Below are positions 27,367 through 35,379 of a DNA stretch of 64,000 bases, one piece after another (positions within the stretch are counted from its first letter, which is position 1; each line of letters begins with the position of its first letter). Made by a program: the position numbers and the translations under genes. The notes under the pieces are model-generated. The model was given only the letters and a program-made list of their open reading frames with translations, was not told the origin of the DNA and did not search any database. Source of the DNA: Hoylesella buccalis ATCC 35310 (GTDB taxonomy: Bacteria; Bacteroidota; Bacteroidia; Bacteroidales; Bacteroidaceae); the NCBI RefSeq assembly GCF_000177075.1, contig NZ_ADEG01000039.1, positions 1 through 64,000 of the forward strand. Direction: 5' to 3'.

Positions 27367-28257
27367 ATGAATTTCTTAAAATCGCTGTTTGGAAGCAAGG
27401 TTGAAAACGAGGAAGAAAAGCGTCGGGAAGAAGAAAGGAAGAACTTTGAAACACTGAAATACGATGGTGTCAGAGCGCTACAGATTAACCAAATAGAACA
27501 AGCTCTGCGCTGTTTCAGTCACGCCTTGCAACTGCACGACGATCTGGAGACGCGTGATTACTATTCACAAGCATTGATACGTACCAACGACCTGCCTGGC
27601 GCCTACGCACAATTGCAGAAGCTGATGGAGGCAAAACCCGACAATTTGCAGATTTATCTTCGCATGGCCGACGTGGCATATATGATGGAAGATTATGTTG
27701 CCATGGGCAATGCCTGCGAGAAAGCCATGCTTGTTGACAGTGAAAATCCGCAAGTGTTGTATCGCTATGCCAAGGCCTGCATAGGTCGTGACGACCTTAC
27801 CAACGCCATTGCCATGCTCACCAAGGCCATCATGTTGAACCCCAAAGCATACGAAGCCTATCTCTTGCGAGGCGAAACGCTGTTGGATTCGGGTGATTTG
27901 GACGCTGCGGATGAAGACGCCTCCCATCTGTTAAAACAGTTGGCAGACAATGAAGACGTGCTGGTTTTGAAGGCTCGCATCGAACAAAAGAAGGGCAACA
28001 AGGCTGAAGCGCTTACCTATTATAATAAGGTGATAGATGTAAATCCTTTCTCGATGGTTGCTTTTCAGGAACGAGGACCGCTCAGGATGGAGCTTGGTGA
28101 TGAGCAAGGGGGTAGGGAAGATATTGAGATGGCCGAGAAGATGGCTGCTCAATTGGCTGCCGATCAAGCTCAAGGTGTTGCTGATGAGGATGTGGAGCAG
28201 AAGGTGAAACAGGCCTACAAGAATGTGGATGCATACGGTGTTTTCAGCAATTCTTGA
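27367..28257 (+). CDS. Tetratricopeptide-repeat protein
   Basis: A 296-residue protein from the ATG at 27367. After a Lys/Glu-rich N-terminus it shows about six helical TPR-like repeats (NQIEQALRCFSHALQLHDD, NPQVLYRYAKACIGRDDL, NPKAYEAYLLRGETLLDSGDL, then GNKAEALTYYNKVIDVNP). No signal peptide, so probably cytoplasmic. It likely works with the exported protein encoded just upstream, but partners are unknown. Confidence 0.8.
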   Translation: MNFLKSLFGSKVENEEEKRREEERKNFETLKYDGVRALQINQIEQALRCFSHALQLHDDLETRDYYSQALIRTNDLPGAYAQLQKLMEAKPDNLQIYLRMADVAYMMEDYVAMGNACEKAMLVDSENPQVLYRYAKACIGRDDLTNAIAMLTKAIMLNPKAYEAYLLRGETLLDSGDLDAADEDASHLLKQLADNEDVLVLKARIEQKKGNKAEALTYYNKVIDVNPFSMVAFQERGPLRMELGDEQGGREDIEMAEKMAAQLAADQAQGVADEDVEQKVKQAYKNVDAYGVFSNS

Positions 28258-28316
28258 TACATCGTCTTCAAAAATATTAAAAATGTAAGCTATTTTAATG
28301 ATTTCTTAGCAAAATG

Positions 28317-28348
28317 TTTGTTAGTTACAAATAAATCATCTACTTTTG
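28317..28348 (+). promoter_or_regulatory. Consensus promoter of the aromatic-biosynthesis leader
   Basis: TTTG at 28317-28320, a 20-base spacer, then TACTTTTG at 28341-28348. Transcription should start near 28355, giving a leader RNA that begins just before the ATG at 28366. Confidence 0.8.
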
Positions 28349-28365
28349 TAATCGAATTAGGAAAT

Positions 28366-28458
28366 ATGAGAAAAATGTTGAATCAGTTACACACATCTTA
28401 TTATTACTTCTATTTTTACTTTGCAAACACTTGTGAAGCGGAAGTTTGTGTGCCATAG
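28366..28458 (+). CDS. Attenuator leader peptide with a Tyr/Phe codon run
   Basis: A 30-codon frame, ATG at 28366 and TAG at 28456-28458. Codons 12-19 read Tyr-Tyr-Tyr-Phe-Tyr-Phe-Tyr-Phe (five Tyr, three Phe). It starts about 11 bases after the predicted transcription start and ends 22 bases before a terminator hairpin. Downstream genes make Tyr and Phe precursors. This is the classical design of a translation-sensed attenuator, as in pheL and the trp leader of Enterobacteria: a ribosome stalled on the Tyr/Phe run would free an antiterminator. The peptide itself probably has no function. Confidence 0.85.
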   Translation: MRKMLNQLHTSYYYFYFYFANTCEAEVCVP

Positions 28459-28498
28459 TCAATTCAATAAATAACCCCATAAAAGCCTCGCTTCACAA
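28431..28498 (+). promoter_or_regulatory. Predicted antiterminator helix of the Tyr/Phe attenuator
   Basis: TTGTGAAGCG at 28431-28440, inside the end of the leader frame, is the exact reverse complement of CGCTTCACAA at 28489-28498. That segment is the ascending arm of the terminator, so the two structures exclude each other. A ribosome stalled on codons 12-19 (28399-28422) would leave 28431-28440 free to pair; a ribosome reaching the stop codon would cover it. Confidence 0.75.
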
Positions 28499-28518
28499 TA
28501 TGTGAAAGCGGGGCTTTT
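28481..28518 (+). terminator. Attenuator terminator hairpin
   Basis: AAAAGCC-T-CGCTTCACA pairs with TGTGAAAGCGGGGCTTTT around an ATA loop, with one bulged A and one G-T pair. The descending arm itself ends in TTTT; no longer T tract follows. It lies between the leader peptide and the aminotransferase gene. Confidence 0.8.
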
Positions 28519-28657
28519 CGCTTGTAGTGCCTCATCAAACAGATAAGGATATGAAGAGAAAGCAAAACAATTCTTTCTTTCACCATGAGGTCGGAAAGGC
28601 AAAGATAAAGAAGTTTGAATGATAAGTTCGTGGTCTAACTATAAAATCAACAACAAA

Positions 28658-29827
28658 ATGAACATTCAACCTGCACAACGTGTGAACCAAATACAAGAAT
28701 ATTATTTCAGTAAGAAACTGAAAGAAGTAGCACAGCTACAAGCCTCGGGAAACGATATCATCTCACTTGCCATAGGTAGTCCTGATATGCCGCCTTCTCA
28801 CCAAACGGTTCAAAAGCTTTGCGAAGTGGCCAACGACGTTTCTACACATGGCTATCAACCCACCTGTGGTACGCTAGAATTGCGCCAAGCCATGGCACGC
28901 TTTTACGAAAAGTGGTATGGCGTGAGGCTCAATCCACAAACCGAAATACAGCCACTTATTGGTAGTAAGGAGGGTATTTTGCACGTAACGCTGGCTTTTT
29001 GCAATCCTGGAGATGTCGTATTGGTTCCCAATCCGGGTTATCCTACATATACTTCGCTGAGTAAATTGTTGGGAGTACAGGTGCTCAATTATGACTTACG
29101 AGAGGAAAATGCATGGCAGCCCGACTTTGATGAGTTAGAACAAATGGATTTGACAAAGGTTCAACTGATGTGGACCAATTATCCTCACATGCCTACGGGC
29201 GGCAATGCGCAATTGGAGACCTATGAGAAATTAGTGGCATTTGCACAAAAACACAATATTGTGATTGTCAATGACAATCCTTATTCGTTCATACTTAACG
29301 ACCGTCCATTGTCAATCATGCAAGTAGAGGGAGCCAAAGATTGCTGCATCGAGTTCAACTCTATGTCTAAAAGCTTTAATATGCCAGGGTGGAGAGTGGG
29401 CTTGTGCGCATCGAATACAACGTATATTTCATGGATTCTCAAGATAAAAAGCAACATAGACAGCGGCACTTTTCGTGGTATTCAGTTGGCTGCAGCTGAG
29501 GCATACAACACCAATGACGAAATGTGGCATTATATAAATAATGTGAAGGTGTACAAAGAGCGTCGCAAGATAGCTGAGAAGATCATGCAAGTCTTGGGCT
29601 GTAGCTACGATCATGCACAAGTGGGGATGTTTTTATGGGGGCGTATTCCTGCCAAATATAAGGATGCTGAGCAACTCACCGAACGTGTATTGCACAAGTC
29701 GAACGTTTTTATTACCCCTGGATTTATATTTGGTAGCAACGGAAAACGCTATATCAGAATATCACTTTGTGCCAAAGAAATAAAGATGAACGAAGCCTTG
29801 ATACGCCTTCAGGCAATGGCATGGTAG
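28658..29827 (+). CDS. Class I/II PLP-dependent aminotransferase, aromatic pathway
   Basis: A 389-residue aminotransferase, fold type I. The Schiff-base lysine lies in FNSMSKSFNMPGWRVG and the substrate-contacting arginine in KRYIRISL near the end. Context (Tyr/Phe attenuator upstream, DAHP synthase and prephenate dehydrogenase downstream) suggests it forms Tyr and/or Phe from their 2-oxo acids. The frame stays open to 28619, but MNIQPAQRVNQIQEYYFSKK is the family-like start. In related Bacteroidota a prephenate dehydratase gene commonly precedes this one; here only a 23-codon frame (28551-28622) of no known similarity lies there. Confidence 0.85.
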   Translation: MNIQPAQRVNQIQEYYFSKKLKEVAQLQASGNDIISLAIGSPDMPPSHQTVQKLCEVANDVSTHGYQPTCGTLELRQAMARFYEKWYGVRLNPQTEIQPLIGSKEGILHVTLAFCNPGDVVLVPNPGYPTYTSLSKLLGVQVLNYDLREENAWQPDFDELEQMDLTKVQLMWTNYPHMPTGGNAQLETYEKLVAFAQKHNIVIVNDNPYSFILNDRPLSIMQVEGAKDCCIEFNSMSKSFNMPGWRVGLCASNTTYISWILKIKSNIDSGTFRGIQLAAAEAYNTNDEMWHYINNVKVYKERRKIAEKIMQVLGCSYDHAQVGMFLWGRIPAKYKDAEQLTERVLHKSNVFITPGFIFGSNGKRYIRISLCAKEIKMNEALIRLQAMAW

Positions 29828-29914
29828 TCGGCTATGATGTAGCAAAGTCTTCAAAATAACTGGGAGAATTTGAACAAAACGAGCAATTAGAAATATTTAT
29901 ACAGATAAAGTATT

Positions 29915-29922
29915 TACCTTTG
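29915..29922 (+). promoter_or_regulatory. Internal -7 box before DAHP synthase-chorismate mutase
   Basis: TACCTTTG matches TAnnTTTG. A transcript from here would start near 29929, which argues against the GTG at 29928 as start codon and for the ATG at 29961. The -33 element is poor. Confidence 0.45.
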
Positions 29923-29960
29923 CCATAGTGTCAAAGGTGATAGAAAATAGGAAAAATGAA

Positions 29961-31025
29961 ATGGAAATAGAATTATTACCACTCAATTTACAAAGCGATG
30001 TAAAGCGACCCTTCGTCATTGCAGGGCCTTGTAGTGCCGAAACGGAGCAACAGGTCATGGAGACAGCATGGCAATTGAAAAAGAAAGGGTGCCATAATTT
30101 TAGGGCCGGTGTGTGGAAGCCCCGCACCAAACCCGGAGGTTTTGAGGGGAAAGGCGAGGAGGCTTTGCCGTGGTTGAAACGTGTGAAGGATGAAACGGGT
30201 ATGCTTGTTTCTACAGAAGTGGCCATCCCAGAGCATGTAGAACTGTGCTTGAAGCATGACTTAGACATCCTTTGGATAGGGGCTCGCACCGCTGCCAACC
30301 CCTTTGCCATGCAGGCTTTGGCCGACTCGCTGCAGGGTGTGGATGTCCCTGTGCTTGTTAAAAACCCCGTCAATCCCGACTTGGAATTGTGGATTGGAGC
30401 CTTGGAACGTCTCAATAGAGCCGGCGTAAAGCGTTTAGGAGCCATTCATCGCGGTTTTTCAAGTTACGAAAAAACAATGTATCGAAATCTTCCGATGTGG
30501 CAAATCCCCATTGAACTGCGTCGCCGCATCCCCGAATTGCCCATCATTTGCGACCCAAGTCATATCGGCGGGCGCAGAGAGTTGATAGGTCCGCTTAGCC
30601 AACAAGCGATGGATTTGGGGTTCGATGGGCTTATCGTAGAGTCGCATTGTGATCCTGACAACGCCTGGAGCGATGCCAAACAGCAGGTAACCCCTGATGC
30701 CTTGGACATCATTCTGAGCATGCTGGTGATACGCGATGAACATACTACGACCGAAGGTCTGCGTAGTTTGCGCGCTCAGATTGACGAGTTGGATGATGAA
30801 CTCATGGCCCTTTTGTCCAAGCGTCTTCGTGTTTGCCGAGAAATAGGGCAGTACAAGAAAGAACACAACATGACCGTGCTGCAGTCTAATCGATACAAAG
30901 AGATATTAGAGAAGCGAGGAAAGCAGGGCGAGCAGTGTGGCATCTCGGCTGAGAGTGTGGCCAACATCTTTGAAGAGATACACCAGGAGAGTGTGAGACA
31001 ACAACTGAAAATCATTAATTCATAA
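29961..31025 (+). CDS. Bifunctional DAHP synthase (type I beta) / chorismate mutase
   Basis: A 354-residue fusion. Residues about 1-255 are a KDPG-aldolase-like DAHP synthase (FVIAGPCSAET, NFRAGVWKPRTKPGGFEG, and the metal-binding CDPSHIGGRR), the first step of the shikimate pathway. Residues about 265-354 are an AroQ-class chorismate mutase (LRAQIDELDDELMALLSKRLRVCREIGQYKKEH), which commits chorismate to Phe/Tyr. The fusion is usual in Bacteroidota and lets prephenate or the end products feed back on entry to the pathway. A long inverted repeat begins at its stop codon. Confidence 0.93.
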   Translation: MEIELLPLNLQSDVKRPFVIAGPCSAETEQQVMETAWQLKKKGCHNFRAGVWKPRTKPGGFEGKGEEALPWLKRVKDETGMLVSTEVAIPEHVELCLKHDLDILWIGARTAANPFAMQALADSLQGVDVPVLVKNPVNPDLELWIGALERLNRAGVKRLGAIHRGFSSYEKTMYRNLPMWQIPIELRRRIPELPIICDPSHIGGRRELIGPLSQQAMDLGFDGLIVESHCDPDNAWSDAKQQVTPDALDIILSMLVIRDEHTTTEGLRSLRAQIDELDDELMALLSKRLRVCREIGQYKKEHNMTVLQSNRYKEILEKRGKQGEQCGISAESVANIFEEIHQESVRQQLKIINS

Positions 31026-31154
31026 TATAGTTGACAGGTTTACGAGTTTACGAGTTTACAAGTTGACGAGGAGACAAGTAAATAGACTTATTGCTTATAA
31101 GACTATCAACTGGTGAACTTGTAAACTCGTAAACTTGTCAACTATATTATGAAT
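31018..31154. repeat. 34-bp near-perfect inverted repeat flanking 8-bp-period repeats
   Basis: The arm 31018-31051 and its reverse complement 31121-31154 match at 33 of 34 positions. Inside, next to the left arm, an 8-bp-period tract runs GTTTACGA, GTTTACGA, GTTTACAA, GTTGACGA. The element starts over the last codons of the DAHP synthase gene and fills the gap before prephenate dehydrogenase. RNA from it would fold into a very stable stem. Confidence 0.85.
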
Positions 31155-31180
31155 GATGAATGATGAATTAAAACCAAGCT

Positions 31181-31963
31181 ATGCGAATACTGATAATGGG
31201 TGCAGGCAAGATGGGAAGTTTCTTCCTTGACCTGCTCAGTTTCGACCATGAAACGGCCGTGTACGAGAAAGATCCAAAGCGAATGCGCTTCACATACAAC
31301 TGTCAACGCTTCACCTCGATGGACGAGGTTCGAGCTTTTCAACCCGAACTGGTTATCAACGCCGTGACGGTGAAATACACCATTCCGGCTTTTGAGGAGG
31401 TGATGCCCTACCTGCCGACCAACTGTATATTGAGTGACATCAGCTCGGTGAAGACCGGTTTGAAGGCTTTTTATGAGCAGGCCGGTCACCCTTACGTTTC
31501 AACGCACCCCATGTTCGGACCCACTTTTGCCAACTTAAACCAGTTGAATGAGGAGAATGCCATTATCATCAGCGAGGGTGACTACATGGGACGCATCTTC
31601 TTCAAGGATCTGTACCAGCGCCTGGGGCTGCACATCTACGAGTACACGTTTGAGGAACACGACAAAACTGTGGCTTATTCGTTGAGCATTCCCTTCGTCA
31701 GTACGTTCGTCTTTGCGGCCGTGATGAAGCATCAAGATGCGCCTGGAACGACGTTCAAGCGGCACATGCGCATTGCCAAGGGTGTGTTGAACGAGGATGA
31801 TTATCTCTTGCAGGAAATACTTTTCAATCCCTACACGCACGACCAAGTGTCGCAAATACGGGTAGAATTGAAAGAACTCCTGAACATCATTGACAACAAG
31901 GATGCGGAAGGGATGAAAAAATATCTTACTAAAATAAGGCAAAATATGAGAGAAGATTTGTAG
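31181..31963 (+). CDS. tyrA: Prephenate dehydrogenase
   Basis: Oxidatively decarboxylates prephenate to 4-hydroxyphenylpyruvate, the precursor of tyrosine. The product is 260 residues. The Rossmann motif GAGKMG is at the N-terminus. STHPMFGPTF carries the conserved active-site histidine. A helical C-terminal dimerisation region follows. No ACT domain is present, so regulation likely comes through the attenuator and the fused synthase-mutase. It is the last biosynthetic gene of the cluster. Confidence 0.9.
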   Translation: MRILIMGAGKMGSFFLDLLSFDHETAVYEKDPKRMRFTYNCQRFTSMDEVRAFQPELVINAVTVKYTIPAFEEVMPYLPTNCILSDISSVKTGLKAFYEQAGHPYVSTHPMFGPTFANLNQLNEENAIIISEGDYMGRIFFKDLYQRLGLHIYEYTFEEHDKTVAYSLSIPFVSTFVFAAVMKHQDAPGTTFKRHMRIAKGVLNEDDYLLQEILFNPYTHDQVSQIRVELKELLNIIDNKDAEGMKKYLTKIRQNMREDL

Positions 31964-32007
31964 CTTTGCAGCACAAATTAACTTAAAAGCTTAAATATAT
32001 TGATATC

Positions 32008-32898
32008 ATGTGGTTCTATCACGTTGTAGCTTTCATGACGGTGGCTATCTGGGGTTCTACCTTTATCTCCACCAAGGTGCTGATACAAAGCGGCATTTCG
32101 CCGGCTCAGGTGTACACGTTGCGTTTCTTGATAGCCTATGTGCTGATGTTGTTTTTTTTCCATAAGCATATTTTTGCCCGCACATGGAAAGATGAATTAC
32201 TGATGGCAGGATTGGGTTTGACGGGCGGAACGGTGTTCTTCCTGGCACAAAATGTGGCGTTGGGTTACTCAACGGCCATGAACGTGTCGCTCATCGTGTG
32301 CTCGTGTCCTTTGTTCACCATGCTGCTTCACCGGATATGGTTTAGGGGCGAGCCGCTCGGCAAGTGGCAAATCATTGGCACGGCCTTCTCGTTTGTGGGC
32401 ATGGCGGCTGTAGTGCTCAACGGTCAATTGGTGCTTAATCTTTCTCCACTCGGTGATTCGCTGGCTTTGCTGGCTTGTATCAGCTGGGCAGTGTATTCGC
32501 TATTGCTCAAAAAAGCCAACGAGAAATATCCTACCACCTTCATTACTCGAAAGGTATTTTTCTACGGACTGCTCACCGTGTTGCCTTATTATGCCTTTGA
32601 ACCAGGGTTTCCAAGTGTCGAAACCTTGATGCAACCCAAGATATTGTACAACCTGCTGTTCTTGGGAGCGGTGGCTTCCATGCTCTGTTTCTGGCTGTGG
32701 ACGTGGGTGATGTTGCGGCTGGGTGCATTGCAGGCAACCAATTATGTGTATGTGAATCCCGTGACCACCATCATTTTTGCCGCATGGATTCTGCACGAGG
32801 AGATAACGGTTTACTTCGTCGTGGGTACTGCGCTGATATTGACGGGCTTGTACCTGAGCAGCCGAAAGGGGCAGGTGCCCGCAGGAAAGACCGCCTGA
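32008..32898 (+). CDS. DMT/EamA-family transporter
   Basis: A 296-residue inner-membrane protein with ten hydrophobic segments and two EamA repeats (GSTFISTKVLIQSGISPAQ near residue 17 in the first half; SWAVYSLLLKKANEKY in the second). Such proteins export amino acids or other metabolites. It lies 44 bases after tyrA, so export of aromatic compounds is possible but unproven. A TAGCTTTG -7-like box is at 31961-31968. Confidence 0.85.
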   Translation: MWFYHVVAFMTVAIWGSTFISTKVLIQSGISPAQVYTLRFLIAYVLMLFFFHKHIFARTWKDELLMAGLGLTGGTVFFLAQNVALGYSTAMNVSLIVCSCPLFTMLLHRIWFRGEPLGKWQIIGTAFSFVGMAAVVLNGQLVLNLSPLGDSLALLACISWAVYSLLLKKANEKYPTTFITRKVFFYGLLTVLPYYAFEPGFPSVETLMQPKILYNLLFLGAVASMLCFWLWTWVMLRLGALQATNYVYVNPVTTIIFAAWILHEEITVYFVVGTALILTGLYLSSRKGQVPAGKTA

Positions 32899-32908
32899 TG
32901 CTGCTGAG

Positions 32909-33859
32909 ATGACGTATCTGCTGAGCTTGTTGCTGGGCGTGTTCACCGTGGTAGAGCTGAACTGCGAGAACCTTTTCGACTGCCGCCACGACAGTATGAA
33001 GCATGATGAGCAGTTCCTTCCTTCCTCTGATTATCATTGGACACCTCGCCGCTATTGGCAGAAAGTGAACCGCATCGGACAGACCATCCTATCTTGTGGC
33101 GAATCGGACGAAGGCTGGTCGCTGCCCGATTTAGTGGCCTTGTGCGAGGTGGAGAACGACAGTTGTTTGGTTGATTTGACCAAACGGTCGCTGTTGCGCA
33201 AGGCTCGGTATGAGTATGTGATGACCCATTCGCCCGACGAGCGGGGCATCGATGTGGCCTTGTTGTATTCTCCTTTCTCGTTTCAATTACTTCAATCTTA
33301 TTCTATTCGCATCCATCCCATGAAAGAGATGCGCCCCACGCGTGATATCCTGTATGCGAAAGGACGTGTCAGTTTGCGAGATACGCTACACGTTTTTGTG
33401 GTACACGCACCCAGCAGGACAGCTGGTGAACGTCCTACGCGTGCCCATCGCCGACTGGTCATCAATCGGTTGTTGCAGTCGGTCGATTCGCTTCGTGCCT
33501 TGTCTGCCCATCCCCATGTCCTGCTGATGGGCGACTTCAACGACTATTCCAAGGATGAGAACATAAGACAGTTAACCGAGCACGGCCTTGTAGATGTTTC
33601 TCAGCAGGCTGTTGGCACGCACGGAGCCAGGGGGACGTACCGCTACCGCGGCGATTGGGGTAGCTTGGATCATATCATGGTGGATGAGCATACGGCGCAA
33701 AGGTTGGTGGAATGTCATGTGCACGATGCCCCCTTCTTGCTGAAAGAAGATGAAAAATACGGCGGAGTGCAGCCCCGGAGGAATTATTTGGGACCTCGCT
33801 ATCAGAATGGTTTCAGTGACCATTTACCCTTGGTGGCCAGACTTCGATGGGACGACTGA
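32909..33859 (+). CDS. Endonuclease/exonuclease/phosphatase-family protein
   Basis: A 316-residue EEP-fold hydrolase. It has the metal-binding glutamate in VELNCENLFD near the start, the catalytic GDFNDYS near 210 and the C-terminal SDHLPLVA. A short hydrophobic N-terminus (MTYLLSLLLGVFTVV) may be a signal or anchor. It could act on nucleic acid or phosphoesters; the substrate cannot be read. It follows the EamA gene by 10 bases, so the two are probably cotranscribed. Confidence 0.85.
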   Translation: MTYLLSLLLGVFTVVELNCENLFDCRHDSMKHDEQFLPSSDYHWTPRRYWQKVNRIGQTILSCGESDEGWSLPDLVALCEVENDSCLVDLTKRSLLRKARYEYVMTHSPDERGIDVALLYSPFSFQLLQSYSIRIHPMKEMRPTRDILYAKGRVSLRDTLHVFVVHAPSRTAGERPTRAHRRLVINRLLQSVDSLRALSAHPHVLLMGDFNDYSKDENIRQLTEHGLVDVSQQAVGTHGARGTYRYRGDWGSLDHIMVDEHTAQRLVECHVHDAPFLLKEDEKYGGVQPRRNYLGPRYQNGFSDHLPLVARLRWDD

Positions 33860-33971
33860 CAGCATCACCGCCCCTCTTTCTATGAAGGGTAGATGCCTGA
33901 TGCACAGGCTGTTTGTTCTATCAGGTTGTAAAAAAAGCACATGGATGATGTGTGATGACCCTAAAAATTAG

Positions 33972-33979
33972 TATATTTG
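33972..33979 (+). promoter_or_regulatory. -7 box before the Gfo/Idh/MocA gene
   Basis: TATATTTG, exact TAnnTTTG, 66 bases before the start codon. The position expected for -33 reads TGTG, a partial match. Confidence 0.45.
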
Positions 33980-34045
33980 CAGACAACTCATGTTCTCGGT
34001 GCCGATTGGCACTGCAATGAAAATCATTAAATACCGATATTTATC

Positions 34046-35332
34046 ATGAAGACAAACCGTAGAACGTTCTTGAAAACAATGGGGACAATTGGGCTTTTTT
34101 CGATTGTTCCGCGTAAAGTCTTGGGTGGGAATGGATTTATTTCACCCAGTGACCAGTTAACAAAAGGAATCATTGGTGTGGGAGGAATAGGCAAGTCGTC
34201 TTACCATTTCACGAGTTCCGAAGCCTGTAGATTAGTGTCAGTCTGTGATGTTGACCAAAAACATTTGCAGCAAGCCGTTGATTTAGGCAAGAAGAAATTT
34301 GGAACTACACTCACCACCTACCATGATTTCCGTGACTTAATTCGTGATCCCAACGTGGATATTGTGCACATTGCCACTCCACCTCATTGGCATGCATTGA
34401 TGGCTGTTGAGGCAGCAAGGGCTGGAAAGGATGTTTGGTGCGAAAAACCCATGACCCGTACCATTGGAGAAGGTAGAAAGGTTGTAGAAGCCATGCAACG
34501 TTATAATCGTATATTTAGGTTGAATACATGGTTCAGGTTTACGGATACGTTCTATGGACTGGGCACAACCGTACAACCCTTGAAGAAGCTTGTGGAGAGT
34601 GGAATGTTGGGTTGGCCGTTGAAAGTTGTTGTGTCTGGTGCGACAGGCTTTACCTGGAAATTCTATTGGGTAGGCAAAGACAATCTGCAGCCACAACCAG
34701 TTCCACAAGAGTTGGATTATGACATGTGGTTAGGTCCAGCTCCTTTCAAGCCTTACAACGCCCATCGTGTACATCAAACGTTTAGGGGATATTGGGATTA
34801 TGATGGCGGTGGACTCACTGACATGGGGCAGCATTACCTCGATCCCATCCAATATTTCTTAGGCAAGGACAACACCTCACCCGTAAAAGTGGAAGTGGAT
34901 GCACCTCAGCAGCATTATGATGCGGTGGGAATCTGGCGTAAGATTACCTATACCTACGCTGATGGTTGCCAAATAGTGCTTGAGGGTGAAGGCTACGAAA
35001 GCAAGGGAAAGGTGCCGTATATCGAAGGTCCGAAGGGTAAGGTGTACAAAGGTTTTGAATGTACCATACCAGATGTGATGAACAAGTTGGCCGAATTTCC
35101 TGATCCGGAACCGCAGAACACTGACTTCCTGGATTGCATTCGCACCCGAAAGAAGTTTGCGCTCAACGAACTGAATGGTCACCATAGCTGCACATTGGTC
35201 AATATGGCAACCGTGGCTTTGCGCTTGAATCGCAAGGAATTGGCATTCGATCCCAAGACACAGTTGTTCATTGGGGATGATGCCGCCAATGCTTTGGTTA
35301 ATCAACCCATGCGTAAAGGATGGAATTTCTAA
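34046..35332 (+). CDS. Gfo/Idh/MocA-family oxidoreductase with twin-arginine-like signal
   Basis: A 428-residue NAD(P)-dependent sugar oxidoreductase. The N-terminus carries the Tat-like RRTFLK motif at residues 5-10 and a hydrophobic stretch, so it may be exported folded with cofactor. The nucleotide-binding GVGGIGKS begins near 48. ATPPHWHALMAVEAARAGKDVWCEKP is the family's central motif. The next gene, 47 bases downstream, encodes a DUF1080 protein; together they resemble 3-keto-glycoside pathways in which an oxidoreductase oxidises a sugar hydroxyl and DUF1080 enzymes cleave the keto-glycoside. The substrate is unknown. Confidence 0.88.
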   Translation: MKTNRRTFLKTMGTIGLFSIVPRKVLGGNGFISPSDQLTKGIIGVGGIGKSSYHFTSSEACRLVSVCDVDQKHLQQAVDLGKKKFGTTLTTYHDFRDLIRDPNVDIVHIATPPHWHALMAVEAARAGKDVWCEKPMTRTIGEGRKVVEAMQRYNRIFRLNTWFRFTDTFYGLGTTVQPLKKLVESGMLGWPLKVVVSGATGFTWKFYWVGKDNLQPQPVPQELDYDMWLGPAPFKPYNAHRVHQTFRGYWDYDGGGLTDMGQHYLDPIQYFLGKDNTSPVKVEVDAPQQHYDAVGIWRKITYTYADGCQIVLEGEGYESKGKVPYIEGPKGKVYKGFECTIPDVMNKLAEFPDPEPQNTDFLDCIRTRKKFALNELNGHHSCTLVNMATVALRLNRKELAFDPKTQLFIGDDAANALVNQPMRKGWNF

Positions 35333-35379
35333 GGTTCCTAGTTGATAAATGAATTGACAATCTAATCAATCAAATAAAC

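Noticed and set aside
28551..28622. 23-codon frame between the attenuator and the aminotransferase
   Set aside because: No aromatic run or similarity. It could be translated, since its stop overlaps an upstream ATG of the aminotransferase frame, but the evidence is too thin.
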